From: Effusibacillus consociatus
Lineage (GTDB): Bacteria; Bacillota; Bacilli; Tumebacillales; Effusibacillaceae
Assembly: GCF_042652925.1 (NCBI RefSeq)
Contig: NZ_JBHSHC010000002.1
Location: 1 to 64,000, forward strand
Reading direction: 5' to 3'
Length of the DNA: 64,000 bases
The notes beneath the pieces are model-generated. The model was not told where the DNA came from, did no database searches, and worked only from the letters and a program-made list of their open reading frames with translations. Below are positions 33,641-42,212 of this stretch, piece after piece. Numbering within the stretch: position 1 is the first letter of the stretch; each line of letters opens with the position of its first letter. Made by a program: the position numbers and the translations under genes.

Positions 33641-34918
33641 TTGGAAAATGCTATTCATTACACGGTTGCAATAATTGGGCTGGGGTATGTAGGTCTGCCG
33701 CTCGCCCGTTTATTTCTCAATAAAGGACATACAGTTTATGGAATCGATCTCGATCCAAACAAGATTCAGAAACTCTCAAAAAGACAAAGCTATCTATCCG
33801 ATTTTCCCCATGGAGATATAAAAAACATGTTTGCCAAGGGCCGATTCCATGTCGGCAGCTCCTATGATGTTATTCAAAATGTGGATGCAGTAATCATCTG
33901 CGTTCCAACCCCACTGGATGAACAGGTGAAACCTGACCTGCGATTTGTCCGGGAAGCTCTGAAAAATGCGTTGCCCTATCTGAGTTATGGCCAATTGGTG
34001 ATTTTAGAAAGCTCCACATATCCGGGAACCACAGAGGAAGAACTATTACCGCTTATTGAGTCGAAAGGAATGAAAGTTGGAAGAGACATATCGTTGGTCT
34101 ATTCCCCAGAACGCATCGACCCCGGCCAAGATAAATATGCTTTGGATGACATTCCTAAAGTAGTCGGGGGAGTAACACAAAAGTGTACTGAGTTCGGGAA
34201 ACGTCTCTATGAAACTATCTTTAAGCAGGTAGTTGTCGTATCTTCCGCCAGGGCCGCAGAAATGACAAAGCTTCTTGAGAACAGTCAACGCTTGGTCAAT
34301 ATTTCATTCATGAATGAACTGGCCATGTTGTGTGATGTGATGAAGATCGACCTTTGGGAGGTAATCGCTGCGGCCAGCACAAAGCCGTACGGTTTTACTC
34401 CCTATTATCCTGGCCCGGGAATCGGCGGACACTGTATCCCGGTGGATCCTCTCTATCTCTCATGGAAAGCGAAAACTCACAATTTCGATTTGAAATTCAT
34501 TGATATTGCTCATCAGATTAACGAACGGATGCCCGAGTTTTTAATTGAAAAGGTTGAAAAGCAGCTTTCCGCAAAGCCTCTTAAGGACAGCCGCATCCTT
34601 GTGATCGGAGTGACCTACAAGAAAGATGTGAATGATCTTCGGGAGTCGACGGCACTCAAAATTATCGAAGGGCTTCTTGCAAGAGGAGCCAAAGTCAATT
34701 TCTATGATCCCTTTATTGAAGAGATTGAGGTGGGGGGAATTCAAATTAAAAGAAGTTCTCTCACTCGGAGATATGTTCAGCACCATGATTGCACTTTGAT
34801 TTTAACTGATCATACCGGCCTTCCCTATGAATCGATCGTCACCTATTCACCACTGGTGATTGATACAAGAAATGCTACCGGTAAATTCAAACATCTCGGC
34901 AACGTGGTTTTACTGTAA
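33641..34918 (+). CDS. UDP-sugar 6-dehydrogenase (WecC/WbpA-type)
   Basis: This protein of about 425 residues oxidises a UDP-hexose or UDP-N-acetylhexosamine to the uronic acid with NAD. It has VAIIGLGYVGLPLARLF, GIDLD, CVPTPLD, ESSTYPGTTEEELLP, SPERIDPG and the catalytic Cys in GPGIGGHCIPVDPLYL. The last motif is the N-acetylhexosamine dehydrogenase form rather than the UDP-glucose form. TTG at 33641, with AGAGGTG upstream. It heads an operon with two epimerases, so a UDP-uronic acid sugar is likely made and epimerised. Confidence 0.85.
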   Translation: MENAIHYTVAIIGLGYVGLPLARLFLNKGHTVYGIDLDPNKIQKLSKRQSYLSDFPHGDIKNMFAKGRFHVGSSYDVIQNVDAVIICVPTPLDEQVKPDLRFVREALKNALPYLSYGQLVILESSTYPGTTEEELLPLIESKGMKVGRDISLVYSPERIDPGQDKYALDDIPKVVGGVTQKCTEFGKRLYETIFKQVVVVSSARAAEMTKLLENSQRLVNISFMNELAMLCDVMKIDLWEVIAAASTKPYGFTPYYPGPGIGGHCIPVDPLYLSWKAKTHNFDLKFIDIAHQINERMPEFLIEKVEKQLSAKPLKDSRILVIGVTYKKDVNDLRESTALKIIEGLLARGAKVNFYDPFIEEIEVGGIQIKRSSLTRRYVQHHDCTLILTDHTGLPYESIVTYSPLVIDTRNATGKFKHLGNVVLL

Positions 34919-34931
34919 AGGGGGGACACTC

Positions 34932-35897
34932 ATGAAAATCCTTGTCACAGGTGGAGCCGGATTCATCGGGTCCCATCTCGTGGAACGTCTCTTGCAGTTG
35001 GGACATCAGGTATGGACGTTGGATGACCTATCGACAGGAAAACCCGATTTTTTAAACAATGTGAAGCATCATCCGGAACACACATTTGTTCATGATTCCG
35101 TGTTAAACCGCAACGTGCTGCAAGAATTGATCGATCGCAGTGATGTGATATTCCATCTGGCGGCAATTCTGGGTGTAAAAAACACCGTGGAGAATCCGTT
35201 AAAAGTGATAGAAGGGAATATAGACGGAACCAGAAATGTTCTTGAACTGGCTTATCAAAAACGTGTCAAAGTAATTTTTGCATCTACTTCGGAAATTTAT
35301 GGAAAGAACGAGAACCTCCCCTTTAAAGAAGACTCGAATCGTGTGTTGGGGGCTCCCTCCGTACACCGCTGGTGTTATGCAACCGCCAAAGCGATTGATG
35401 AACACCTGTGCTTTGCTTATGCGGAAAAAGGGTTGCCTATAACGGTGGTTCGTTATTTCAATGCCTATGGTCCCCGCCAAACCTCTTCGCAATATGGCGG
35501 CGTCGTGCCCCGCTTTATTCGTGCGGCGTTAAACAACCACCCGATTGAAGTATATGGAGATGGAACACAATCCCGATGCTTCACATACATTCAAGATACT
35601 GTTGCGGGGACTCTGGCTGCCATGGACCGACAGGCAAACGGGCTGGCTTTTAATATCGGCTCCGATCGACCGATAACAATTCGCAGCTTGGCCTCAACAA
35701 TTCGGGAGCTTACTGGTTCATCCTCCCCGATTGTTCAGGTGCCGTATGAGAAAGCCTACGGACCCGGGTATGAAGACATGCCGGCACGGATTCCCGACCT
35801 GACCCGTTCCAAGATGGTTTTGGGATACTCGCCCACGGTCGGGCTGGAAGACGGGCTGAAAAAAACCATTGAATGGTATCGCCAAAACAACACCTAA
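34932..35897 (+). CDS. NAD-dependent UDP-sugar epimerase or decarboxylase-like protein
   Basis: This 321-residue extended SDR has ILVTGGAGFIGSHLVERLL, VLDDLSTG-like LDDLSTG, AILGVKNTVENP, STSEIYGKNENLPF and the catalytic YATAK in HRWCYATAKAIDEHL, as in UDP-glucuronate decarboxylase/epimerase relatives. VRYFNAYGPRQ follows. Acting on the product of the upstream dehydrogenase is likely. The ATG at 34932 is preferred because GGGGGGACACTC lies just before it and the Rossmann motif starts at residue 3. Confidence 0.82.
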   Translation: MKILVTGGAGFIGSHLVERLLQLGHQVWTLDDLSTGKPDFLNNVKHHPEHTFVHDSVLNRNVLQELIDRSDVIFHLAAILGVKNTVENPLKVIEGNIDGTRNVLELAYQKRVKVIFASTSEIYGKNENLPFKEDSNRVLGAPSVHRWCYATAKAIDEHLCFAYAEKGLPITVVRYFNAYGPRQTSSQYGGVVPRFIRAALNNHPIEVYGDGTQSRCFTYIQDTVAGTLAAMDRQANGLAFNIGSDRPITIRSLASTIRELTGSSSPIVQVPYEKAYGPGYEDMPARIPDLTRSKMVLGYSPTVGLEDGLKKTIEWYRQNNT

Positions 35898-35916
35898 CAC
35901 CTCGGAGGTAATGGAA

Positions 35917-36834
35917 ATGAAGGCCATCGTAACCGGAGGGGCTGGATTTATAGGGTCTCATCTCGTTGACACGCTCGTTACGGCAGGGGCCAAGGTGCAT
36001 GTAATTGACAATTTAGCCACCGGTTCCGGGGAGTATATAAACCCGGGAGCTACCTTTCATTTTCTGGATATCCGCAGCCAAGAGGCCAAAGATTTAATCC
36101 TGCGTGAACGGCCGGACGCAGTATTTCACCAAGCGGCCCAAGTCGACGTACAACGGTCCATCCATGATCCCGGATATGATGCACAAGTCAATATAATTGG
36201 AACAGTAAACGTGCTTGAGGCTTGCCGCCAGGCGTCAGTCAAAAAAATCATTTATGCATCATCCTGTGCGGTGTACGGGGATCTCAACACGGATCGAATC
36301 ACGGAAGATGATCCCACTGATCCAATTTCCTATTACGGAGTCTCCAAATTAACACCAGAAGCCTATATACGGATCTTTCATCGGTTGTACGGACTCCCGT
36401 ACACGATTTTGCGTTACGCAAATGTTTATGGTCCCCGGCAAACCCCAAAAGGAGAAGGGGGAGTGGTTGCGATCTTTCTGGATCGAATCAAAAAAGGATT
36501 GCCCCTTCGTATCCATGGAGACGGAGAACAAACGCGGGATTTCGTCTATGTAAAAGATGTAGTAGCCGCTAATCTGGCAGCTTTTCAACATGGCAAACAG
36601 GACGTGATTCAAGTAGGAACGTCCACCCGTACATCTATTAATCAGGTGGTCCGCCTATTAAGCAAGCTTCACGGCACCGATCTTCCTGTTGTGTATGAGC
36701 AGGAAAGACCTGGAGACATTAAACACAGCTGTCTGGATAATAGGAAAGCTTATGAGAAATTGGGATGGCAGCCCAAATATGATATAGTTCACGGATTGGA
36801 GGAAAGCTATCATTTGCTTATGCAGGAAGCTTGA
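35917..36834 (+). CDS. UDP-glucose 4-epimerase-like SDR
   Basis: This 305-residue SDR starts MKAIVTGGAGFIGSHLVDTLV, with HVIDNLATG, FHQAAQVDVQRSI, SSCAVYGD and SYYGVSKLTPE as YxxxK, then LRYANVYGPRQTP. It resembles the short GalE/UDP-GlcNAc 4-epimerase group. The ATG at 35917 is 8 bases after GGAGG, while another at 35911 is too close. It ends the three-gene UDP-sugar operon. Exact substrate unknown. Confidence 0.83.
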   Translation: MKAIVTGGAGFIGSHLVDTLVTAGAKVHVIDNLATGSGEYINPGATFHFLDIRSQEAKDLILRERPDAVFHQAAQVDVQRSIHDPGYDAQVNIIGTVNVLEACRQASVKKIIYASSCAVYGDLNTDRITEDDPTDPISYYGVSKLTPEAYIRIFHRLYGLPYTILRYANVYGPRQTPKGEGGVVAIFLDRIKKGLPLRIHGDGEQTRDFVYVKDVVAANLAAFQHGKQDVIQVGTSTRTSINQVVRLLSKLHGTDLPVVYEQERPGDIKHSCLDNRKAYEKLGWQPKYDIVHGLEESYHLLMQEA

Positions 36835-36928
36835 GCTGATTCGCTCATGCTTCCTCCTAAACGTTAGCCCTTTTTTAGCCGGTCCGGGCTCCTGCCATCC
36901 ACATAATAGCACTGCTTCCAGTAAACAA

Positions 36929-36956
36929 AAACCTCCTGCCGCCCGGCAGGAGGTTT
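36929..36956 (-). terminator. Strong terminator between the epimerase and small zinc-protein gene
   Basis: AAACCTCCTGCC (36929-36940) and GGCAGGAGGTTT (36945-36956) form a perfect 12-base stem with a 4-base loop. T-rich on the reverse strand, so it suits the gene at 36967-37128, and it may serve both directions. The earlier AGGAAGC...GCTTCCT hairpin at 36824-36855 may also contribute on the forward strand. Confidence 0.85.
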
Positions 36957-36966
36957 CGTCTATTCT

Positions 36967-37128
36967 TTACAGCAAATTGTGCCATTCCTTGTTCTGTGCA
37001 ATGTCTTCATAACAATGCTCACACAGCTGTCCGGCACCATCAATAAAATGCTCCCGCATGTAGGACGGGGTCTCTTTCTCTATATCGGTCAATTCTTGGC
37101 AAAGCGCGCAAGGCTCCACTTGTTTCAT
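36967..37128 (-). CDS. 53-residue CxxC-CxxC small protein
   Basis: Reverse-strand ORF from an ATG at 37128 with AGGAGG nine bases upstream; stop at 36967. It has two CxxC knuckles, CALC (residues 7-10) and CEHC (36-39), so a zinc ribbon is likely. The remainder is polar. No family recognised. A strong terminator follows. Short zinc-ribbon proteins of this kind are common in spore formers and usually of unknown function. Confidence 0.7.
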   Translation of the reverse strand: MKQVEPCALCQELTDIEKETPSYMREHFIDGAGQLCEHCYEDIAQNKEWHNLL

Positions 37129-37250
37129 GTTCTGATCCCTCCTGAAAGTATTTAAACACTATTATACAAATTATCTGAAAAATGTCCACTGAGTTTTTTG
37201 AATGTTTCGTGACAAAATACCGGCTTGTCCACATCCACCTCTAAAAGAAA

Positions 37251-37276
37251 GGCCCGCCCGGAATTCCGGAAGAGCC
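37251..37276 (-). terminator. Rho-independent terminator after the Phe/Pro repeat gene
   Basis: GGCCCGCCCGG...CCGGAAGAGCC around the AATT centre makes an imperfect stem with a T-rich end on the reverse strand, 12 bases after the stop at 37289. Confidence 0.65.
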
Positions 37277-37288
37277 GTTTTGTTGTTA

Positions 37289-37870
37289 TTACCACCACGG
37301 TCTTGGGAAAAATGGTCCCGGAAAGAAAGGTCTTGGAAAGAAAGGTCCAAAGAACGGTCCGGGAAAGAAAGGCCTCGGAAAGAACGGAAAGCCAAAACCG
37401 AATCCAAATGGAGGAAAGAACGGGAAAAGCCGGGTATCTCCCTGATTGTCTCGTGCAGTGTCAGTAGTAGCCAACTGGGAAGCTTCGGTTGCTTGATCGT
37501 GATTATGCTGATAGGACTGATAGTAGGAGTATGGCGAGTATCCGTAGTGGCTTAACGGATATCCATAGGGATTTCCCCAAGGCAATTGGTGATTTTCTCC
37601 GTCTGTTGTTCTCTCCCCGACAATTGAATTTGTGAGGTGCGGGAATTCTTGAAAGTAATTCGTTGGGACCTGATACATTTGTGGATATGCGGTTCCCTGC
37701 GCTATGTGAAACGGCGGTGCATAAGGAACCTGATCCCATACAAAACCCGGTGTTGGCGATTGGCCCGGAACTGTTGTTCCCTCCCAATCACTCGTGTCAG
37801 TCCCTTTCAGCATTCCCTCTCTTTCAGAAACTTCATTCCCCGGTGTCAATACATTCTCTTCTTTACTCAT
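37289..37870 (-). CDS. Hypothetical protein with Tyr/Pro-rich middle and Phe-Pro repeat tail
   Basis: The 193-residue protein has a polar start, then a Tyr-rich zone (NPYGYPLSHYGYSPYSYYQSYQ), and a C-terminal series FPFFPRPFFPGPFFGPFF ending PRPWW. No transmembrane helix of usual type. Aromatic/proline repeats suggest a surface or spore-coat structural protein, in keeping with the neighbours, but the function is unknown. GGGAGGGGAG lies 9 bases before the ATG and a terminator follows the stop, so it is a monocistronic unit. Confidence 0.68.
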   Translation of the reverse strand: MSKEENVLTPGNEVSEREGMLKGTDTSDWEGTTVPGQSPTPGFVWDQVPYAPPFHIAQGTAYPQMYQVPTNYFQEFPHLTNSIVGERTTDGENHQLPWGNPYGYPLSHYGYSPYSYYQSYQHNHDQATEASQLATTDTARDNQGDTRLFPFFPPFGFGFGFPFFPRPFFPGPFFGPFFPRPFFPGPFFPRPWW

Positions 37871-38006
37871 GCGGCAAACTCCCCTCCCTGGATTCTTGCC
37901 CGGATATCGGGCACACTGCAGAATATGCCGAATTGTGAAAAAGGGCGCTTGCCCCTATAAAAATGGGCGTTTGCCGTGTATCCTTCTTTCTGTTGCAAGG
38001 CGATCT

Positions 38007-39392
38007 CTATTTACCGGTCATCTCGCGTAAATTCAGATAGTCCGCCAGTTGGTCATCAGAAATTCCCTCAGCCCAGGCAATCTCCCGAACCGATTTATTT
38101 TGCGCATATGCTTTCTTTGCAATTTCGGCCGCCCGATCGTACCCGATCAAGGGATTGAGAGCGGTTGCAACTGAGGTGCTCATCTCTGCATAGTATAAAC
38201 ACCGTTCTTCGTTCGCTTCCATGCCAACAATGCATTTGTCAGTGAACGCCCGTACTCCGGTTGAAAGAATCTGTATTGCGTGGAGCAAATTGTAAGCCAT
38301 TACAGGCATCATTACATTTAATTCAAATTGAGACGCGGTTCCTGCCGAAGCAACGGTCATGTCGCAGCCAAATACCTGATAGCAGATCATATTCATCATT
38401 TCGGGCAATACAGGGTTCACTTTCCCGGGCATAATGGAAGAGCCCGGTTGGACGGCCGGCAGTTGAATCTCGGCCAATCCTGTTCGGGGGCCCGATGACA
38501 GCAAGCGAATATCGTTCGCAATTTTCATGATCGTAGTTGCCAGCGAGCGCAGTTGACCGCTGACTTCCACCGCCGCATCCGGATTCTGCACAAAAGTAAA
38601 GTAATTTTCCGGTTTCCGGAACGGAAGATTGGTAAAACGGGCTACCTCCGCAATCGCTTTTTCCGAATAATCGGGGTGGGCATTAATTCCGGTTCCCACC
38701 GCGTTGCCGCCCAAGCCGATCAGCAGCAGTCGCTCACTTACATGCTTCAGCATCTCCCGCCGCATCTTCACTGCGTTTGCATACCCCCCGAACTCCTGTC
38801 CAAGCCGCATGGGAACCGCATCCTGGAGGTGTGTCCGACCCGATTTTATGATCGAATCCCATTGCTTTGCTTTCTTAAAAAGCTCTTCTTCCAGATGAAG
38901 AATGTTTGGCAGCAAATCGTGGGTAATGGCTTCCATAGCCGCAATATTCATAGCCACATGAATTGTGTCATTCGTTGATTGTGCCATATTCACATGATCG
39001 TTCGGATGAACAAGCGACGTGTCCCCTCGCTTGCCGCCCAGCAGCTCACAGGCACGGTTGGCGATTACTTCATTCGCGTTCATGTTCTGTGAGGTTCCGG
39101 CTCCCGCCTGATATACATCCACTACAAAGTACTCATTAAATTTCCCGTCAATTACTTCCTCGGCTGCCTGAATAATGGCAGCCGCTTTCTCCGGATCAAG
39201 TTCTCCCACATCCCGGTTTGCGATGGCTGCCGCTCGTTTGATAATTCCTTGAGCCCGGATAAAACGGGCAGGCAAGCGAAGTCCGGAGATCGGAAAGTTA
39301 TGTCGCGCCCTTTCCGTTTGAGCGCCATAGTAAGCATTCACGGGTACCCGAACTTCTCCCAAAGAATCTTTCGCTACTCGAAACTCGGTCAT
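38007..39392 (-). CDS. Class II fumarase/aspartase superfamily lyase
   Basis: This 461-residue lyase has the superfamily signature GSSIMPGKVNP near residue 320, VYQAGAGTSQNMNANEVIANRA, HPNDHVNMAQSTND, and SGRTHLQDAVPMRLGQEF with the His that in FumC is catalytic (Q in AspA). Other stretches (VYQAGAGTS, HPNDHVNM, NKSVREI) are aspartase-like. It therefore either hydrates fumarate or adds ammonia to it. The start overlaps the gmhB stop by 4 bases (ATGA). The two likely genes are fumC or aspA; the evidence is divided. Confidence 0.72.
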   Translation of the reverse strand: MTEFRVAKDSLGEVRVPVNAYYGAQTERARHNFPISGLRLPARFIRAQGIIKRAAAIANRDVGELDPEKAAAIIQAAEEVIDGKFNEYFVVDVYQAGAGTSQNMNANEVIANRACELLGGKRGDTSLVHPNDHVNMAQSTNDTIHVAMNIAAMEAITHDLLPNILHLEEELFKKAKQWDSIIKSGRTHLQDAVPMRLGQEFGGYANAVKMRREMLKHVSERLLLIGLGGNAVGTGINAHPDYSEKAIAEVARFTNLPFRKPENYFTFVQNPDAAVEVSGQLRSLATTIMKIANDIRLLSSGPRTGLAEIQLPAVQPGSSIMPGKVNPVLPEMMNMICYQVFGCDMTVASAGTASQFELNVMMPVMAYNLLHAIQILSTGVRAFTDKCIVGMEANEERCLYYAEMSTSVATALNPLIGYDRAAEIAKKAYAQNKSVREIAWAEGISDDQLADYLNLREMTGK

Positions 39393-39910
39393 TGAGGAAT
39401 TCCCTCCTTTAGGATTAAATCCACCGCTTGCGGGAGATTTGCTGCAATTGCATCCGCATCTGCATGACCCTTCCCGATAAAAATGGTTCTGGTACCCGCC
39501 CGGCGGCCAGCCTGTATATCAAAGTCCCTGTCTCCCACCATAAAACTTTGCTTTAAATCAATGTTATATTTTTCAGCCAAATCGTGAATCATGCCCGGCT
39601 CCGGCTTTCGGCATGCGCACCCGGCACGGGGCTTATGTGCACAATACCGGATATCATCTATCTCCGCTCCATCCCTGGAGATCTCATGGAGCATTTTATT
39701 ATGAACTTGCTGGAGATCTTCCTCGGTCATGTACCCCAGGCCAACTCCCCCCTGGTTGGTTACGACAAAAACTTTATACCCCGCATCCTGCAAACGCTTA
39801 ATCGACTGCCCGACCCCGGGAAACAGAATCAGATCATCCGGCCCGTTCACAGGTCGAACATGATCATTAATCACACCGTCACGGTCGAGGAATACCGCTT
39901 TTCCTCCCAT
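39389..39910 (-). CDS. gmhB: D-glycero-D-manno-heptose 1,7-bisphosphate 7-phosphatase-like HAD phosphatase
   Basis: This 173-residue HAD phosphatase begins MGGKAVFLDRDGVINDHV with the catalytic DxD nucleophile near residue 9, then FVVTNQGGVGLGYMTEEDL, CAHKPRAGCACRKPEPGMI (the zinc-binding Cys/His cluster of GmhB/HisB-N) and MVGDRDFDIQAGRRAGTRTIFIGKG. Heptose genes gmhA and hldE are not nearby, so the substrate may be another sugar bisphosphate. ATG at 39910 with AGGAGG eight bases upstream. It is translationally coupled to the lyase gene. Confidence 0.82.
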   Translation of the reverse strand: MGGKAVFLDRDGVINDHVRPVNGPDDLILFPGVGQSIKRLQDAGYKVFVVTNQGGVGLGYMTEEDLQQVHNKMLHEISRDGAEIDDIRYCAHKPRAGCACRKPEPGMIHDLAEKYNIDLKQSFMVGDRDFDIQAGRRAGTRTIFIGKGHADADAIAANLPQAVDLILKEGIPQ

Positions 39911-39974
39911 CTGCAACCCCTCCTTCACATCCTAGTCTTTACCACGATTCCCCATCTTCATGTGTTCGAAATAA

Positions 39975-40017
39975 AAACCGCAGCCCCCAAAACATATCGT
40001 TTGGAAAGCCACGGTTT
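39975..40017 (-). terminator. Rho-independent terminator after the anti-sigma gene
   Basis: AAACCG (39975-39980) pairs with CGGTTT (40012-40017), with inner CCAAA/TTTGG, followed by T-rich sequence on the reverse strand. It lies just after the stop of the DUF881 protein gene. Confidence 0.7.
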
Positions 40018-40019
40018 GT

Positions 40020-40742
40020 CTACTTTATCGTTTCGATTGTCGGATCAATCTTTGCTGCCCGTTTGAGAGTGTCGATGCGGGAACCTTTTCGTTCAATCGC
40101 CTGCCGAAGTTCTGTCGGATCCCCACTTACCTCAACCACATAAGGTGGAGCTAACGGCTGTCCTCTCACACTGAGGGATTGTCCCTGCCACTCTGCGTGA
40201 TCCTCCGGGGATACCCTCACATGATTCACAGATACCCATTCGGCACCTGCGTCATATAACTCCTTCAGAATTTCGCTTAAATCTTCCGGTGTGACAGCTT
40301 CTCCCACACGCTTTGCTTCTTCCTGATCTTTGAAACTGGCCGGTTCTTTCAGGGTGAGCTTCACTCCTCTGCTTAAAGCAGGGACTGCATCGGATGTGAG
40401 AACAGCTGATTTTTTAGCCCCCTTCGCTGCGTCTGCCGGTATTTGATTTGAGGCAGAATCCTTTACGGCTAAACCTGCAGGATTATTTGCTGCCCCACTC
40501 ATATTCGCTTGCTGTTGTCCGGAATAAAAGAAAGCACCAATGAGAATCAATGCCCCGATGAATGAGACGACCGCTGCGATCGAGCGAACCCAACTCCAGT
40601 CCCTTTGTTTTCGGGGCTCGTCCGGAACCGGCTCTTGAGCAATTCTTGCAAAAATCTCCTGTTCCAGTCCTGGTCTCGGTTCCAACGGGTTAAGAGACGA
40701 CAACAAATCCGTTACTTGATCCAGCTTCTGTTTTCGGCTCAC
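40020..40742 (-). CDS. Anti-sigma-like membrane protein with C-terminal DUF881-like domain
   Basis: This 240-residue protein has a cytoplasmic start (residues 1-45), a membrane helix at about 50-72 (WVRSIAAVVSFIGALILIGAFFYSG), a low-complexity linker, and a 120-residue external domain. The domain shows EILKELYDAGAEWVSVNHVRV, GQPLAPPYVVEVSGDPTELRQAI, which match the C-terminal half of DUF881 (YlxW/YlxX-like) proteins. Its start overlaps the ECF sigma gene by 4 bases, so it is very likely its membrane anti-sigma partner, but no zinc HxxxCxxC motif is seen. A sensor domain of this type is unusual for anti-sigma factors. Confidence 0.65.
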   Translation of the reverse strand: MSRKQKLDQVTDLLSSLNPLEPRPGLEQEIFARIAQEPVPDEPRKQRDWSWVRSIAAVVSFIGALILIGAFFYSGQQQANMSGAANNPAGLAVKDSASNQIPADAAKGAKKSAVLTSDAVPALSRGVKLTLKEPASFKDQEEAKRVGEAVTPEDLSEILKELYDAGAEWVSVNHVRVSPEDHAEWQGQSLSVRGQPLAPPYVVEVSGDPTELRQAIERKGSRIDTLKRAAKIDPTIETIK

Positions 40743-41290
40743 AGCGGTCTCACCTCCTCCGAAGCAACGGTCCTTTCCAGTACAAACGACGGGTCGACCT
40801 CCAGTATTTTGCGAAGTTTACGCAATGCACGAAACAATTGAACCTTTATATTCGTTTCTGTGCAATTCAAAATCTGAGCGGCTTCCCTTGTGGAATAGCC
40901 ATGAATGTTGCGAAGAATTACGACAGTCCTTTGCGTTTCGTTTAACTGCAGCAGTGCTTTCTGTAATAGACCCAAACGTTCGCGATCGGTTACAACCTGC
41001 TCGGGAGAGGAGTCAGGAGATGCAAGTGACGCCAATTCTTCTTCTCCTGCGGCAGCAGGTTTTTTGCGAGTGAAATAGCTGCGTAATGTATTTCGTGCGA
41101 TCGCATACAACCACGTGCGAACTTCCGCATCGCCGCGAAAAGAACCGAGGGCACGGTATGCTTTCAAGAAAACTTCCTGTGTCAGGTCTTCCGCTTCACT
41201 TTGCGACCCGACAGAGTATGCTACGTAACTGTAGATATCGCGAAAGTGAGCCGAATATATTTCTTGAAACCGTTCGGTAAAGTTCTGCAT
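40739..41290 (-). CDS. ECF-type RNA polymerase sigma factor
   Basis: This 183-residue protein begins MQNFTERFQEIYSAHFRDIYSYVAYSVGSQSEAEDLTQEVFLKAYRALGSF, the region 2 helix pattern, followed by VRTWLYAIARNTLRSYFTRKK. Region 4 near residues 115-160 has LLQLNETQRTVVILRNIHGYSTREAAQILNCTETNIKVQLFRALRKL, a clear DNA-binding helix-turn-helix. AGGAGG lies 6 bases before the ATG at 41290. It is coupled to the membrane anti-sigma gene. The target regulon cannot be seen. Confidence 0.9.
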   Translation of the reverse strand: MQNFTERFQEIYSAHFRDIYSYVAYSVGSQSEAEDLTQEVFLKAYRALGSFRGDAEVRTWLYAIARNTLRSYFTRKKPAAAGEEELASLASPDSSPEQVVTDRERLGLLQKALLQLNETQRTVVILRNIHGYSTREAAQILNCTETNIKVQLFRALRKLRKILEVDPSFVLERTVASEEVRPL

Positions 41291-41341
41291 TCCGCCCCTC
41301 CTTTCCTTGGATTCGGCCATAGTCTATATATTCCGGGATAT

Positions 41342-42172
41342 TCAGATGCCCGTTTCCTTTCGAAATGCTTCCTGAATTCTTTTGGTCACGGGTCCGACTT
41401 CACCGGTGCCAATTTTGTTCCCATCGACTTCCACATAAGGCGACACTTCACTCATCGTTCCAGTCAAGAACAACTCATCTGCAGACAATAGATCATCCTT
41501 GGTGAACTGCTCCTCTTTCACGGGAATGCCCAGTGTCTTGGCAAGTTCAATCACCACATGCCGCGTAATCCCCGGCAGAATCCATGGACCTGTGGGATGC
41601 GTGACAAGGGTGCCTTTTTTTACAATGAAGAGATTCGAAGCGGACGCCTCCGTTACGATCTCACCCCGGTGAAAAATTGCATCATCACAGCCGCGCTCCA
41701 ACGCTTCCTCTTTCGCCATGCAATTCAGGAGCAGGCCTGTCGTTTTAATATTGCACATCTGCCAGCGCAAATCTTCCACAAAAGTGGCCCGTCCGCCCTG
41801 CTCCCAGATCCTTGGATCCGGTGTAAGCGGTCTGACATACACCACAACGGTCGGTTCTTTTAATTTTGGCAGTCCGTGTGCACGAGGCGCTTCACCGCGG
41901 GAGATCTGAACATAAAGCGATCCGCGTTTGACTTCCGGATTGCGATTCAGCAGCTCGTTAAATACCGGGATCAGATCGTTTACCTGAGACTGAATCCGCA
42001 GTTTATCAAGTCCCTTCTGCATCCTGTCCAGATGAAGATCCAGTTTAAAATAGGATCCATTATAAATATGTACAACTTCATATACCGCATCAGCAAACAC
42101 AAACGCCCGGTCCTGAAAGGATACGGTTGCGCTAGAATCATCCAACCATTGTCCGTTTACGTAAACGATCAT
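41342..42172 (-). CDS. dat: D-amino acid aminotransferase
   Basis: This 276-residue PLP class IV enzyme has MIVYVNGQWLDDSSATVSFQDRAFVFADAVYEVVHIYNG, a segment with KTTGLLLNCMAKEEALERGCDDAIF where the PLP lysine K and ERGCDD signature occur, then TEASASNLFIV and ILPGITRHVVIEL. It interconverts D-alanine, D-glutamate and their keto acids for peptidoglycan. Length and motifs match Bacillus Dat. Upstream lies a broken amj-like gene. Confidence 0.88.
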   Translation of the reverse strand: MIVYVNGQWLDDSSATVSFQDRAFVFADAVYEVVHIYNGSYFKLDLHLDRMQKGLDKLRIQSQVNDLIPVFNELLNRNPEVKRGSLYVQISRGEAPRAHGLPKLKEPTVVVYVRPLTPDPRIWEQGGRATFVEDLRWQMCNIKTTGLLLNCMAKEEALERGCDDAIFHRGEIVTEASASNLFIVKKGTLVTHPTGPWILPGITRHVVIELAKTLGIPVKEEQFTKDDLLSADELFLTGTMSEVSPYVEVDGNKIGTGEVGPVTKRIQEAFRKETGI

Positions 42173-42212
42173 GGTCTGCCACCCTCTCTTAAATATCTGG
42201 TCTGTTACCCTT

